From: Fimadaptatus sp050946055
Lineage (GTDB): Bacteria > Bacillota > Clostridia > Christensenellales > Aristaeellaceae
Assembly (NCBI GenBank): GCA_050946055.1
Contig: JBMNUB010000002.1
Span: forward strand, 1 to 64,000
Direction of reading: 5' to 3'
DNA length: 64,000 bases
Numbering within the stretch: position 1 is the first letter of the stretch; each line of letters starts with the position of its first letter. This document shows, piece after piece, positions 1 through 8,044 of the stretch. A model generated the notes under the pieces. The model was not told where the DNA came from. It was given only the letters and a program-made list of their open reading frames with translations, and searched no databases. The translations under genes were made by a program, and so were the position numbers.

Positions 1-71
1 CCTCGATTATGGGATGGCTGATTTAGGAAGCGCGGCGCTGTCTCGGCACAAGGATAGTTGCTTTCGTCGCG

Positions 72-138
72 GAGGGGCTAACCCCTCAGCCGCTCACGCG
101 GCAGCTCCACTTTCAGGGGTGCCTAGGCGGTTGCCCCT
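72..138. repeat. Palindrome-rich intergenic repeat
   Basis: This spacer, on the 3' side of the minus-strand gene ending at 203, holds a chain of short hairpins: GAGGGG (72-77) with CCCCTC (82-87), GCCGC (89-93) with GCGGC (98-102), and AGGGG (115-119) with CCCCT (134-138). The layout resembles dispersed intergenic palindromic elements common in gut Clostridia; that family assignment is from memory of such genomes, not from a search. No coding sequence in 1-202 is convincing. Confidence 0.4.
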
Positions 139-202
139 GCATTCGGCTTCGATGATGGCGGCGCTTGCGGCTGCACAGCGATGCGCCGTACCTAACTCAT
201 GC

Positions 203-799
203 TCATAGCGCGAGCGAGGGTATCACCAGCAGCACCATGAACGCCGTGACAGAGGCTATCATAAGCACGCGGTGGCTGCTGCATGCCTGCCATAAGAAGT
301 CTATCAGCAGCGAGAAGGTGGTCTTTTCTGCGGTGCGCAGGGGCTTTAGGCAGCGGCTTATGTCCATATAGCCCTTTACGGACAGCGCCAGCCCCAGCAG
401 TGTCAGCGCGCAGAGCAGTATGCCGCGCGGCACGGCAGGGTATTGGCGTATGGTCATGACCGGGTTGAGAGTTAGCTGGGTGAGCGTTATCAGCGACAGC
501 CCGGCCACCAGCATGCGCACAGGGCTGTATATGCCCTCCGGCCAGCTGTCCACGCGCTTGGGACACAGCCCCAGCAGCATGCCCTGAAGGCACAGCGCCA
601 TTACCGGCAGGCGCATCGCGTAGAACAGCGACTTGTCGGTCACGCCCCACGCACCGCCCCAGGGCGCAAGGTACATGGGGACTTTGTCCTCCATGGCGGG
701 GAAATCGATTATGGCGGCGGCTATCGCCAGCAGAGTGAGCGCGCCCGTCGCTATGCAGTATGCTATGGCGAGCGGGCGATAGAGTTTTTTGGTGTTCAT
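203..799 (-). CDS. Hypothetical multi-pass membrane protein
   Basis: A 198-residue protein I do not recognise. The chosen start (ATG at 797-799) has AGGAG about 9 bases upstream; a longer in-frame reading back to 952 has no ribosome binding site. Hydrophobic stretches near residues 9-28, 62-80, 93-110, 124-143 and 178-197 suggest four or five membrane helices with short loops. A polar stretch around residues 145-165 (SRCLKPLRTAEKTT) is likely cytosolic. It stands alone, convergent with nothing visible. Its function cannot be inferred from sequence or neighbours. Confidence 0.7.
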   Translation of the reverse strand: MNTKKLYRPLAIAYCIATGALTLLAIAAAIIDFPAMEDKVPMYLAPWGGAWGVTDKSLFYAMRLPVMALCLQGMLLGLCPKRVDSWPEGIYSPVRMLVAGLSLITLTQLTLNPVMTIRQYPAVPRGILLCALTLLGLALSVKGYMDISRCLKPLRTAEKTTFSLLIDFLWQACSSHRVLMIASVTAFMVLLVIPSLAL

Positions 800-1146
800 C
801 GTGAAATGCTCCTGACTGTATGTATTTTGATAGCAGGCTGCGCGCGGCAGGCGCGACTTTAAAGCCTGAATATCTGCCGGGGGATGGCTGTGCTGGATGG
901 CGATACCGGTCGAAAGCCGGTGGCCCGCCTGTGGCGCGTTCGCATTGCGCAAAAGCGGCTTGACGTGCCTATTGCATGGGCGAAAAGCAAGGCGCGATAT
1001 GCACTGCGGGGGCTAAACTTAGGCCCGACACATGCCTGACGCCAGGTGAGCCCGCTTTTAGGCGCGTGCGGCATGGGGCGCAATCGTAGAACTGCTGAGC
1101 GCCGCACGCATCCCTGAGACACAAAGCCTGACGGCTTGCGCGCCGC
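800..1146. other. Intergenic spacer, nothing recognised
   Basis: About 350 bases between two minus-strand genes. GC-rich and rich in GCGCA/TGCGC words. Open frames here are low-complexity shadows without ribosome binding sites. A short hairpin (AAGCC/GGCTT near 1122-1137), followed on the minus strand by a weak T-rich stretch, could help end tmcAL transcription. Confidence 0.4.
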
Positions 1147-2367
1147 TCAGTCCACTACGACCAGCCGGTGCGTGTAGTCGCGCCCGGCGCGTCGCCAGTT
1201 CTGTGAATCGGTCAGCTGTCCCCAGAGGTCGGTGGCGCGCGTCTCCAACTGCCATATGGCGCTGCCGTCCAGCGCGCGCGCGTCGGTCGCCAGCTCCAGC
1301 GTGCCGCGCCGCTTTATCTCGCCCAGCATGCCCAGCGCTTCACGGCGGCAGCCCAGCAGGCGCGCGTATGTGGGCGCGGGATGCGCGCGCTGCAGGTCGG
1401 ACGTTATGCCCAGAGCTATCTGGGGCAGCAGCCGCCTCAGCCGCGACATCGTGTACCGGCGGCTCTTGCAGGCGGCAAGCACTGCCTCCGCATCGGTGCA
1501 GGCGCGTGCCTGCTTAAACAGCAGGTTCTCCAGCCCCTCGCTCACGCCCGGATATCGGCTTATGCCCTCTGGCATGAGCGTGCGCAGCATGAACAGCGCC
1601 AGCTCGTCAAGAAAGCCGCTGTCTTTGAGCGCGCATGGCGCGTCGGCGGGCTGCGCATCGCGGTCGTCCAGCGCCTGCATTAGCAGCGCGCGGCAGTTCC
1701 CGGGCATGCCCATGAGCGCTTTTTCGGCTTCTCCGCGCGCTATGGCCGCGCGTATGGCGCTGGCTGAGCATATGCTGCCCAGATCCAGCCCGTGAAAGTC
1801 GCTGGTGCGCGCTATGGGCAGGAGGCGCATGGGCGAAAGGAGCCTTGCGTTTGCCTGCGCATACTCAAGCGCCAATGCGAAGTTGGGCTTATCCAGCATG
1901 CCATTGTCCAGCCCAAGCGCGAGTGACGCGGCTTCGGCGCGCGCGCGGGGATAGCTCTTGCCTTCGTCCAGCGCCGCGCGCAGATGCGCGCGGAAGTCCT
2001 CCGGCTCGTCGCTGAGACAGCGCGATACCGGCTCTATCAAATGCATCAGCTCCGGCTCGCAGCCAAAGCACAGCGCATCCACTATGCCAAGGCCATTGAG
2101 CAGCCGCACGCCGCCCTCCGCAAACCCCTTGGCCTCGCGCAGCGCAAACAGGCAGGGCTGCTCAAACACCATGTCCGCGCCGTTCATAAGCGCCATGCGC
2201 GCGCGCGTCCACTTGTCCAATAGGGCGGGCTCGCCGCGCTGGGTGAAAGCGCCCGACATGGCGACTATCACCATGTCCGCGCCCGAAAGTGCGCGCGCCC
2301 TGTCAAGCTGATAGGCGTGGCCGCTGTGAAAAGGATTGTATTCGGCTATTATGCCAACTGCGCGCAT
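1147..2367 (-). CDS. tmcAL: tRNA(Met) cytidine acetate ligase TmcAL (YlbM)
   Basis: A 406-residue protein opening with MRAVGIIAEYNPFHSGHAYQ, the family hallmark, including the HxGH-like nucleotidyltransferase motif. TmcAL uses acetate and ATP, through acetyl-AMP, to form N4-acetylcytidine at the wobble position of elongator tRNA-Met. Length matches the family (about 400). The start has GGAGG about 6 bases upstream on the minus strand. It is divergent from pta-ackA, which make and use acetate. The C-terminal half (LEYAQANARLL, then the SAIRAAIARGE segment) is typical of the family. Confidence 0.93.
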   Translation of the reverse strand: MRAVGIIAEYNPFHSGHAYQLDRARALSGADMVIVAMSGAFTQRGEPALLDKWTRARMALMNGADMVFEQPCLFALREAKGFAEGGVRLLNGLGIVDALCFGCEPELMHLIEPVSRCLSDEPEDFRAHLRAALDEGKSYPRARAEAASLALGLDNGMLDKPNFALALEYAQANARLLSPMRLLPIARTSDFHGLDLGSICSASAIRAAIARGEAEKALMGMPGNCRALLMQALDDRDAQPADAPCALKDSGFLDELALFMLRTLMPEGISRYPGVSEGLENLLFKQARACTDAEAVLAACKSRRYTMSRLRRLLPQIALGITSDLQRAHPAPTYARLLGCRREALGMLGEIKRRGTLELATDARALDGSAIWQLETRATDLWGQLTDSQNWRRAGRDYTHRLVVVD

Positions 2368-2421
2368 GCTCTGCCTCCTATGTTTTACGATAATATTCTT
2401 TTATAATTGCGCAAACCGTAG

Positions 2422-2427
2422 TATAAT
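2422..2427 (+). promoter_or_regulatory. Probable -10 element for pta-ackA
   Basis: A perfect TATAAT lies in the tmcAL-pta divergent spacer. The best -35 at 17-base spacing (TTTTAT, 2399-2404) is weak, so assignment rests mostly on the -10. The transcript would carry a leader of about 125 bases before pta. Confidence 0.45.
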
Positions 2428-2560
2428 ACGGGATGACGGACTGCCTGCCGCAAGGCGGGTAAGGCCGCACAGCTTTGATTGCACCGCCCGCGCCGCAGAC
2501 TGCGCGTCCGACGGGCGACGCGGCATAGACCCATTCTATCACACTAAGGGGGATTAGAAA

Positions 2561-3550
2561 ATGTCCATCATGGAGAAGATTACGGAAAAAGCGCGCAAGT
2601 CCATAAAGCGCATAGTGCTTGCCGAGGGTACCGAGGAGCGCAACATAAACGCCGCTGCTCTGGCTACCCAGCGCGGCATAGCCAAGATAATACTGATAGG
2701 CGAGCCCGGCGCGGTAAAGGCCGCTGCGGGCGATGTCGATCTCACCGGTGTTGAGATAGTCGATCCCGCCACCGACAGCCATCGTCAGGCCTATATAGAC
2801 AAGCTGGTCGAGCTGCGCGGCGCCAAGGGCGTGGACGCGGCCAAGGCCGACAAGCTGCTGAATGACCCGCTCTACTGGGGCGTCATGATGGTCAAGATGG
2901 GCGACGCCGACGGCATGGTCTCCGGCGCCATACACTCCACCGGCGACGTGCTGCGCCCCGCGCTGCAGATAATCAAGTCCGCCAAGGGCATAAAGGCCGT
3001 ATCCAGCTGCTTCCTGATGGAGATACCCAACAAGGCTTACGGCGACGACGGCGTGATGGTGTTCTCCGACTGCGCCGTTATACCCGATCCCACCGCCGAG
3101 GAGCTGGCCTCCATCGCCATGGGCGCGGCCAAGTCCTGCGAGCTGGTGGACATCCAGCCCCGCATAGCCATGCTCTCCTTCTCCACCAAGGGCAGCGCCA
3201 AGCACGACAACGTGACCAAGGTGCAGGAAGCTACCGCCATGGTCAAGGAGCTGGCTCCCGAACTGAACGTGGACGGCGAGCTGCAGGCGGATGCCGCTCT
3301 GGTCGAGAAGGTCGGCCAGCTCAAGAGCCCGGGCAGCCCCGTTGCCGGCAAGGCCAACGTGCTGGTATTCCCCGACCTGGGCGCGGGCAACATCGGCTAC
3401 AAGCTGGTGCAGCGTCTGGCGGGCGCGGAAGCCTATGGCCCGATAATGCAGGGTCTGGCCAAGCCCGTAAACGACCTGAGCCGCGGCTGCAACGCCGAGG
3501 ACATCGTGGCCACCGTGGCCGTTACCGCCGTGCAGGCGCAGCTCAGCTGA
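2561..3550 (+). CDS. pta: Phosphate acetyltransferase
   Basis: A 329-residue short-form Pta, the usual length in Bacillota. It interconverts acetyl-CoA plus phosphate with acetyl phosphate plus CoA in the cytosol. Recognisable segments are IVLAEGTEERN near the N terminus, DGMVSGAIHSTGDVLRPALQ (residues about 118-137) and NVLVFPDLGAGNIGYKLVQR near 274-293, which build the CoA and phosphate sites. AAGGGGG precedes the ATG. It is followed 52 bases later by ackA, the standard pairing for substrate-level ATP formation during fermentation. Confidence 0.97.
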   Translation: MSIMEKITEKARKSIKRIVLAEGTEERNINAAALATQRGIAKIILIGEPGAVKAAAGDVDLTGVEIVDPATDSHRQAYIDKLVELRGAKGVDAAKADKLLNDPLYWGVMMVKMGDADGMVSGAIHSTGDVLRPALQIIKSAKGIKAVSSCFLMEIPNKAYGDDGVMVFSDCAVIPDPTAEELASIAMGAAKSCELVDIQPRIAMLSFSTKGSAKHDNVTKVQEATAMVKELAPELNVDGELQADAALVEKVGQLKSPGSPVAGKANVLVFPDLGAGNIGYKLVQRLAGAEAYGPIMQGLAKPVNDLSRGCNAEDIVATVAVTAVQAQLS

Positions 3551-3602
3551 GCATAGCCCCGCGCGTGTTTTGAGCAAAATCTGAGAAAGAGGCATGGTTT
3601 AA

Positions 3603-4817
3603 ATGAAGATACTGGTAATAAACGCCGGCTCCTCGTCTCTTAAGTATCAGCTGATAGACATGGAGACCGAGGCGGTCATAGCCAAGGGTCTGGTAGAGCG
3701 CATAGGCATAGAGGGCTCCAACATAGTCCACAAGAAGGACGGCAAGGAGTATCGCACCGAAGCGCCCATGAGCAACCATGTGGATGCCATGGGTCACGTA
3801 ATACGCGAGCTGACCGATGCCGAGCATGGCGCGATAAAGTCCATGGACGAGATAGGCGCTGTCGGCCATCGCGTGCTGATGGGCGGCGAGGAGTACACTC
3901 AGTCCATAATCATAAACGAGGACGTAAAGGCCGTAATAAAGAAGTACATACCCCTCGGCCCGCTGCACAACCCGGCCAATCTCCAGGGCATAGAGGCCTG
4001 CGAGAAGGTCATGCCTTCCACGCCTCAGGTGGCCGTGTTCGACACCGGCTTCCATCAGACCATGCCCAAGAAGGCGTATCTGTACGCCCTGCCCATGAAG
4101 TACTACCGCGACCTCAAGGTGCGCCGCTACGGCTTCCACGGCACCAGCCATCGCTTCGTGTCCGGCCGCTGCTGCGAGCTGCTGGGCAAGAAGGAAGGCA
4201 CCAAGATAATCGTGTGCCATCTGGGCAACGGCTCCAGCCTGTCCGCGGTCGTGGACGGCAAGTGCGTGGACACCTCGATGGGCCTTACGCCTCTGCAGGG
4301 CGTGGTCATGGGTACTCGCTCCGGCGATGTCGATCCCGCCTGCCTGCAGTACATAATGAACAACGCCAAGAACGACGACGGCTCGCCCATAACCATAGAC
4401 AACATGCTGAACATACTCAACAAGAAGTCGGGTCTGTTGGGCCTGAGCGAGCGCTCCAGCGACATGCGCGACGTCATGAAGGCCGCCGCCGAGGGCGACG
4501 AGCAGTGCAAGCTCACCATCGAAATATGGGCTTACTCCATCCGCAAGTACATCGGCTCCTATGTCGCCGCCATGGGCGGTCTGGACGCGCTGGTGTTCAC
4601 CGCGGGCGTGGGCGAGAACAACGACGTGCTGCGCGAGATGGTCTGCGAGGGCCTTGATTGGATGGGCATAAAGATAGATCCCGCCAAGAACAACGGCCAG
4701 CGCAGCGAGTGCGAGATATCTGCCGAGGATTCCCGCGTGAAGATATTCGTCATCCCCACCAACGAGGAGCTGGCGATAGCGCGCGATACCCTAGAGCTCG
4801 TGACCGCCGCGAAGTAA
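3603..4817 (+). CDS. ackA: Acetate kinase
   Basis: A 404-residue acetate kinase making ATP and acetate from acetyl phosphate and ADP. The N terminus MKILVINAGSSSLKYQL carries the first ASKHA-fold phosphate motif; RRYGFHGTSHRFVS (about 174-187) is the second family signature; HLGNGSSLSAV and FTAGVGENNDVLRE form the adenosine and phosphate loops. AAAGAGG lies upstream of the ATG. It is cotranscribed with pta; an inverted repeat and a fresh consensus promoter follow, so transcription is partly reset before the DUF177-rpmF pair. Confidence 0.97.
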   Translation: MKILVINAGSSSLKYQLIDMETEAVIAKGLVERIGIEGSNIVHKKDGKEYRTEAPMSNHVDAMGHVIRELTDAEHGAIKSMDEIGAVGHRVLMGGEEYTQSIIINEDVKAVIKKYIPLGPLHNPANLQGIEACEKVMPSTPQVAVFDTGFHQTMPKKAYLYALPMKYYRDLKVRRYGFHGTSHRFVSGRCCELLGKKEGTKIIVCHLGNGSSLSAVVDGKCVDTSMGLTPLQGVVMGTRSGDVDPACLQYIMNNAKNDDGSPITIDNMLNILNKKSGLLGLSERSSDMRDVMKAAAEGDEQCKLTIEIWAYSIRKYIGSYVAAMGGLDALVFTAGVGENNDVLREMVCEGLDWMGIKIDPAKNNGQRSECEISAEDSRVKIFVIPTNEELAIARDTLELVTAAK

Positions 4818-4829
4818 GCATATGTTAAA

Positions 4830-4890
4830 TTTCACGCATTGCGGGCGCAGGAAGCGCATGCGCGCCTCATTTAACCCGCAATGCGCGAAA
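4830..4890. promoter_or_regulatory. Inverted repeat after ackA
   Basis: TTTCACGCATTGCGGG (4830-4845) pairs with CCCGCAATGCGCGAAA (4875-4890) over 16 positions with one A/C mismatch, around a 29-base loop. There is no T-run, so it is not a classical terminator. It ends 6 bases upstream of the -35 box of the next promoter, so it could be an operator or a transcript-end hairpin of pta-ackA. Confidence 0.5.
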
Positions 4891-4896
4891 AAACAT

Positions 4897-4925
4897 TTGA
4901 CAAACGCGCCGGTGCTAGCTATAAT
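4897..4925 (+). promoter_or_regulatory. Consensus sigma-A promoter for DUF177-rpmF
   Basis: Perfect TTGACA (4897-4902), 17-base spacer, perfect TATAAT (4920-4925). Expected start of transcription is near 4932, giving a leader of about 20 bases before the ATG at 4954. Confidence 0.9.
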
Positions 4926-4953
4926 AGGGAATGTTGCGTATGAGGTGAACGAT

Positions 4954-5475
4954 ATGCGTATGGATGTATCTCTGGCGCTAAAGAATCCGGGGCATGAGTT
5001 CCCTTTTGCGCTGGAACTTAGCCTGAACGATCAGCAGTTTGCGGGAGAGCAGATATGCTTTAAGTCAAAGGCGCAGCTCAAAGGCACTTACAGCATGGCG
5101 GGCGCGGGCGTTACCGTGCGCGGCGAAATGCAGGTGGACTATGAGCGTCAATGCGGGCTTTGCCTTATGCCGGTAGCTGCGACTGCGGACTGCGAGTTTG
5201 AGGATCTGTTCTACAAGGAACCCAATCCCGAGGATCCCAACGATCTGTTCCTGATAGAGGATTACTCCATAGACATGACCGCCTATGCGGAGAGTCTGGT
5301 GTTCCTCGACATGCCGATGACCGTCAGGTGCAGCCCTGATTGCAAGGGCCTGTGTCCGGTGTGCGGCACTAACCTTAACATTAGCCAGTGTTCGTGCGGC
5401 AAGGTAGATACACCTTCAAGCAAGTCGCCTTTTGCTGCATTGGAAGATCTGCTGACCCGAGATGAGGAGGTGTAG
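4954..5475 (+). CDS. DUF177 / YceD (YlbN) family protein
   Basis: A 173-residue protein of the family nearly always encoded directly before rpmF; in plants and bacteria a member is linked to 23S rRNA accumulation, but the biochemical role is not settled. The C-terminal half carries CxxC pairs (CGLCLMP; CSPDCKGLCPVCGTNL; CSCGK), consistent with metal binding. The start is set at the ATG at 4954 because GAGGTG sits 5-6 bases upstream and the promoter -10 is at 4920-4925; the longer reading from 4822 would begin upstream of the promoter. The rpmF start follows the stop by 3 bases. Confidence 0.88.
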   Translation: MRMDVSLALKNPGHEFPFALELSLNDQQFAGEQICFKSKAQLKGTYSMAGAGVTVRGEMQVDYERQCGLCLMPVAATADCEFEDLFYKEPNPEDPNDLFLIEDYSIDMTAYAESLVFLDMPMTVRCSPDCKGLCPVCGTNLNISQCSCGKVDTPSSKSPFAALEDLLTRDEEV

Positions 5476-5478
5476 ACA

Positions 5479-5676
5479 ATGGCAGTACCGAAGGGAAAAG
5501 TTTCTAAAGCGCGCAAGAACAGCCGTCGCGCCAACTGGAAGCTCACTACGCCCGGCATCGTGGCTTGCCCGCGTTGCCAGCACATGAAGCTGAGCCACCA
5601 CGTATGCAAGAACTGCGGCTACTACGGCAGCGAGCAGGTCATAAAGACCGAGGACGCGGCCCAGGCCAAGGCGTAA
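5479..5676 (+). CDS. rpmF: Ribosomal protein L32
   Basis: A 65-residue L32 of the 50S subunit. It begins MAVPKGKVSKARKNSRRAN and carries the zinc ribbon CPRCQHMKLSHHVCKNCGYY (residues about 30-49), so this is the C+ zinc-binding form. Its ribosome binding site (GAGGAGGTG) is inside the end of the upstream DUF177 gene, implying coupled translation. A strong intrinsic terminator follows within 25 bases, separating it from plsX. Confidence 0.96.
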   Translation: MAVPKGKVSKARKNSRRANWKLTTPGIVACPRCQHMKLSHHVCKNCGYYGSEQVIKTEDAAQAKA

Positions 5677-5698
5677 GCAAGGCCAATATTTTGCATGG

Positions 5699-5733
5699 AA
5701 CGCATATTCCGCCGAGCGGAGTGTGCGTTTTTT
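5699..5733 (+). terminator. Intrinsic terminator after rpmF
   Basis: A 14-pair stem (5699-5712 with 5716-5729, two G-U pairs, loop CGA) runs directly into six T residues (5728-5733). Confidence 0.92.
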
Positions 5734-5875
5734 GCGTATGTGCGGGAAAACTACACCGCGCGGGCAGGCAGCGGCTTCACGGCGCGGCAGGATTTCGGCG
5801 CGGCGCATGATGCAAGTGCGGTTTCGGCACATGATTGCGCAATGCAAAATTGTGCTTCCTTAATTGGCTGCGATA

Positions 5876-5884
5876 TGGTATAAT
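5876..5884 (+). promoter_or_regulatory. Extended -10 promoter for plsX-acpP-rnc
   Basis: TGGTATAAT is an extended -10 (TG at 5876-5877, TATAAT 5879-5884). The -35 at 17-base spacing is poor (TTCCTT, 5856-5861), which is typical where the TGn extension compensates. It lies 85 bases before the plsX start. Confidence 0.75.
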
Positions 5885-5897
5885 CAACTATGCGCGC

Positions 5898-5912
5898 GGG
5901 TATTCAATACCC
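5898..5912. promoter_or_regulatory. Palindromic operator candidate at plsX
   Basis: GGGTATT-C-AATACCC is a perfect 15-base palindrome 13 bases downstream of the -10 box, covering the expected transcription start region. In many Bacillota plsX is controlled by FapR, and fapR often lies between rpmF and plsX; here there is no fapR in the cluster and the palindrome does not match the FapR consensus, so the regulator is unknown. Confidence 0.6.
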
Positions 5913-5968
5913 TGTCATGCGCAAACACGATATTCACGCGCCGCCGGGCGCGTTTAGGAGGACTTCGG

Positions 5969-6982
5969 ATGATTCGCATAGCTGTGGACGCGATGGGCGG
6001 CGATAACGCGCCGGGCGCGGTCGTAGAGGGCTGCATACAGGCGCTCAGAGAGCGCGCCGACATATCGGTAATACTGGCCGGGCAAAGTCAGGCGATAGAG
6101 CCGCTGCTGGCCGGGGCAGGCGATGTGCGCGCGCGCATTGAGATACTGGAAGCGCCCGACGTGATAACCATGCACGAAGCGCCCGTTATGGCCGTGCGGC
6201 GCAAGCCGAATTCGTCCATGGTCAAGGCGCTGGACGCGGTGAAAAGCGGCGACGCGCAGGCCTGCGTTTCGGCGGGCTCAACCGGCGCGCTGCTGGCGGG
6301 AGGCATGTTCCGCGTGGGACGCATACGCGGCATAGAGCGCCCCGCGCTGGCCAGTATAATTCCTTCCACAAACAAGCCCTATATACTGCTGGACTGCGGT
6401 GCAAATGCCGACTGCCGCCCGGAGTATCTGGTGCAGTTTGCCATGATGGGCAGCATATATATGGAGAAGGTCAAGGGCTACTCCAATCCGCGCGTGGCGC
6501 TGGTCAACATAGGCTCGGAGAGCGAGAAGGGCAATGAACTGAGCAAGGCGACATATCCGCTGCTGGAGCAGAGCGGCCTCAACTTTACCGGCAACATAGA
6601 GCCGCGCGACATACCCGCGGGCGCTGCCGACGTGGTGGTCGCCGACGGCTTTACCGGAAATGTGGTGCTTAAGCTCACCGAGGGACTGGCTTCCATGCTG
6701 CTGGGCATGATAAAGACAGAGCTTATGAGTTCGACTGTGACAAAGGTGGGTGCGGCGCTATCCAAGCCGGCCTTCCGCAAGGTCAAAAAGCGCATGGACT
6801 ACACCGAGGAGGGCGGCGCGCCGCTGCTGGGCGTAAAGGGCGCGGTTATAAAGGCGCACGGCTCATCCAACGCCACCGCCATAAAGAACGCGCTGTTTCA
6901 GGCCGCGCGCATGATAGACGGAGACATAGTGAACATAATAGAGACTCAGGTAGGCAAAATAAGCGCGCAGGACGGGCAATGA
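5969..6982 (+). CDS. plsX: Phosphate acyltransferase PlsX
   Basis: A 337-residue PlsX, converting acyl-ACP to acyl-phosphate, the first dedicated step of bacterial phosphatidic acid synthesis with PlsY. The N terminus MIRIAVDAMGGDNAPGAVVE is the family signature; SAGSTGALLAGG (residues about 94-105) and FTGNVVLKLTEG (about 226-237) are conserved active-site segments. The start at 5969 has TAGGAGGA 6 bases upstream; an in-frame extension to 5864 would cross the promoter. Next is acpP, its partner donor. Of 26 Ile codons I counted 23 ATA, 3 ATT and no ATC. Confidence 0.96.
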   Translation: MIRIAVDAMGGDNAPGAVVEGCIQALRERADISVILAGQSQAIEPLLAGAGDVRARIEILEAPDVITMHEAPVMAVRRKPNSSMVKALDAVKSGDAQACVSAGSTGALLAGGMFRVGRIRGIERPALASIIPSTNKPYILLDCGANADCRPEYLVQFAMMGSIYMEKVKGYSNPRVALVNIGSESEKGNELSKATYPLLEQSGLNFTGNIEPRDIPAGAADVVVADGFTGNVVLKLTEGLASMLLGMIKTELMSSTVTKVGAALSKPAFRKVKKRMDYTEEGGAPLLGVKGAVIKAHGSSNATAIKNALFQAARMIDGDIVNIIETQVGKISAQDGQ

Positions 6983-7006
6983 CCCGGCGCGAAGGGAGAG
7001 TTATAT

Positions 7007-7249
7007 ATGACCGAGAAGCAGATATTTGACAAGGCGGCCGAACTCATAGCCATGCAGATGGGCGTGTCCACTGACGAGATAATCATGGATACGCGCATGG
7101 TCGAGGACCTCAAGGCGGATTCGGCAAACGTGATAATGCTGGTAATGGATCTGGAAAACGAGTTCAACATCGCCGTGGATGACGACGTGCTGATGAGCAT
7201 AAAGACCGTGGGCGATGTGGTGCGCTGCATAGAGGGTCTGATAAAGTAA
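7007..7249 (+). CDS. acpP: Acyl carrier protein
   Basis: An 80-residue acidic carrier protein. The phosphopantetheine site is the Ser in KADSANVIML (about residue 39); most ACPs have DSLD/DSLA here, so DSAN is a small variation but the Ser and the preceding Asp are kept. GAAGGGAGAG precedes the ATG. It sits between plsX and rnc, as in many Bacillota. The stop overlaps the rnc start (TAATG). Confidence 0.93.
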   Translation: MTEKQIFDKAAELIAMQMGVSTDEIIMDTRMVEDLKADSANVIMLVMDLENEFNIAVDDDVLMSIKTVGDVVRCIEGLIK

Positions 7250-7941
7250 TGCCGGGACAGATTAAGTTGCAGCGGCGCATAGGATACAGCTTTCGCGATC
7301 AGAGCCTGCTGGACGAGGCGCTGACTCACTCCACATACGCCGAGGAACACGGCTGTGCCAGCAACCAGCGGCTGGAGTTTTTGGGCGATGCCGTGCTGGA
7401 GCTGTGCGTGAGCAGGCGGCTGTTTGAGCGCGAGCGCTCGATAGACGAGGGCGTGCTGACCAAGTGGCGCGCACTGCTGGTGTGCGAAAAGTCGCTCTCG
7501 GCCTGCGCGCGCGAGCTGGAGTTGGGGCAATGCCTGCGCATGGCGGGCAGCGCGCTGGCGGACGGGTTGCGGTTTAAGCCGTCGGTGCTGTGCGACGCCA
7601 TGGAGTCGCTGATAGCGGCGGTGTATCTGGACGGGGGCATGGAAGCGGCGGCGGCGCTGGTCGATCGCATACTGGGCGAGGGCATGAAGCACGCGCCCGA
7701 GATGCCCGACGACTACAAGTCGCGCCTGCAGATGATACTTCAGGAGGACGGCGGCAGCGTGCCTGAGTACAGGCTACTGTCATCGAGCGGACCGGACCAC
7801 AACAAGGTGTTCGAGTTCGAGTGCGTGTTCGGCGACGTGGTTACGCGCGGCATGGGTCAGTCCAAGAAGCAGGCACAGCAGGCGGCGGCGCGCGAGGCGC
7901 TTAAGCTGCTTAAGCAGCGCGGCGGTCAAGCCGATGCCTAG
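7249..7941 (+). CDS. rnc: Ribonuclease III
   Basis: A 230-residue RNase III that cuts double-stranded RNA in rRNA processing. The catalytic signature NQRLEFLGDAVLELCVS (residues about 41-57) carries the conserved Glu and Asp; the second acidic pair is in the DAMESLIAAVYLDGG segment (about 115-129). A double-stranded RNA-binding domain follows from about 155 (DYKSRLQMILQ to KKQAQQAAAREALK). Its ATG overlaps the acpP stop by one base. It ends before a terminator at 7990-8023. Confidence 0.96.
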   Translation: MPGQIKLQRRIGYSFRDQSLLDEALTHSTYAEEHGCASNQRLEFLGDAVLELCVSRRLFERERSIDEGVLTKWRALLVCEKSLSACARELELGQCLRMAGSALADGLRFKPSVLCDAMESLIAAVYLDGGMEAAAALVDRILGEGMKHAPEMPDDYKSRLQMILQEDGGSVPEYRLLSSSGPDHNKVFEFECVFGDVVTRGMGQSKKQAQQAAAREALKLLKQRGGQADA

Positions 7942-7989
7942 CGGCGATCCATAAAATACAGTTGGCATAATGCAGGCATAAACGCCTGT

Positions 7990-8023
7990 GCGCGCCGGAG
8001 CGTGTATCCGGCGCGCTTATTTT
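7990..8023 (+). terminator. Intrinsic terminator after rnc
   Basis: GCGCGCCGGA (7990-7999) pairs perfectly with TCCGGCGCGC (8007-8016), loop of 7, followed by TTATTTT. Confidence 0.88.
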
Positions 8024-8044
8024 AAGCGGAGGGAGATGCGCAGG

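Noticed and set aside
14..208. Small plus-strand frame at the left edge
   Set aside because: It runs through the palindromic repeat at 72-138, has no ribosome binding site and has low-complexity composition.
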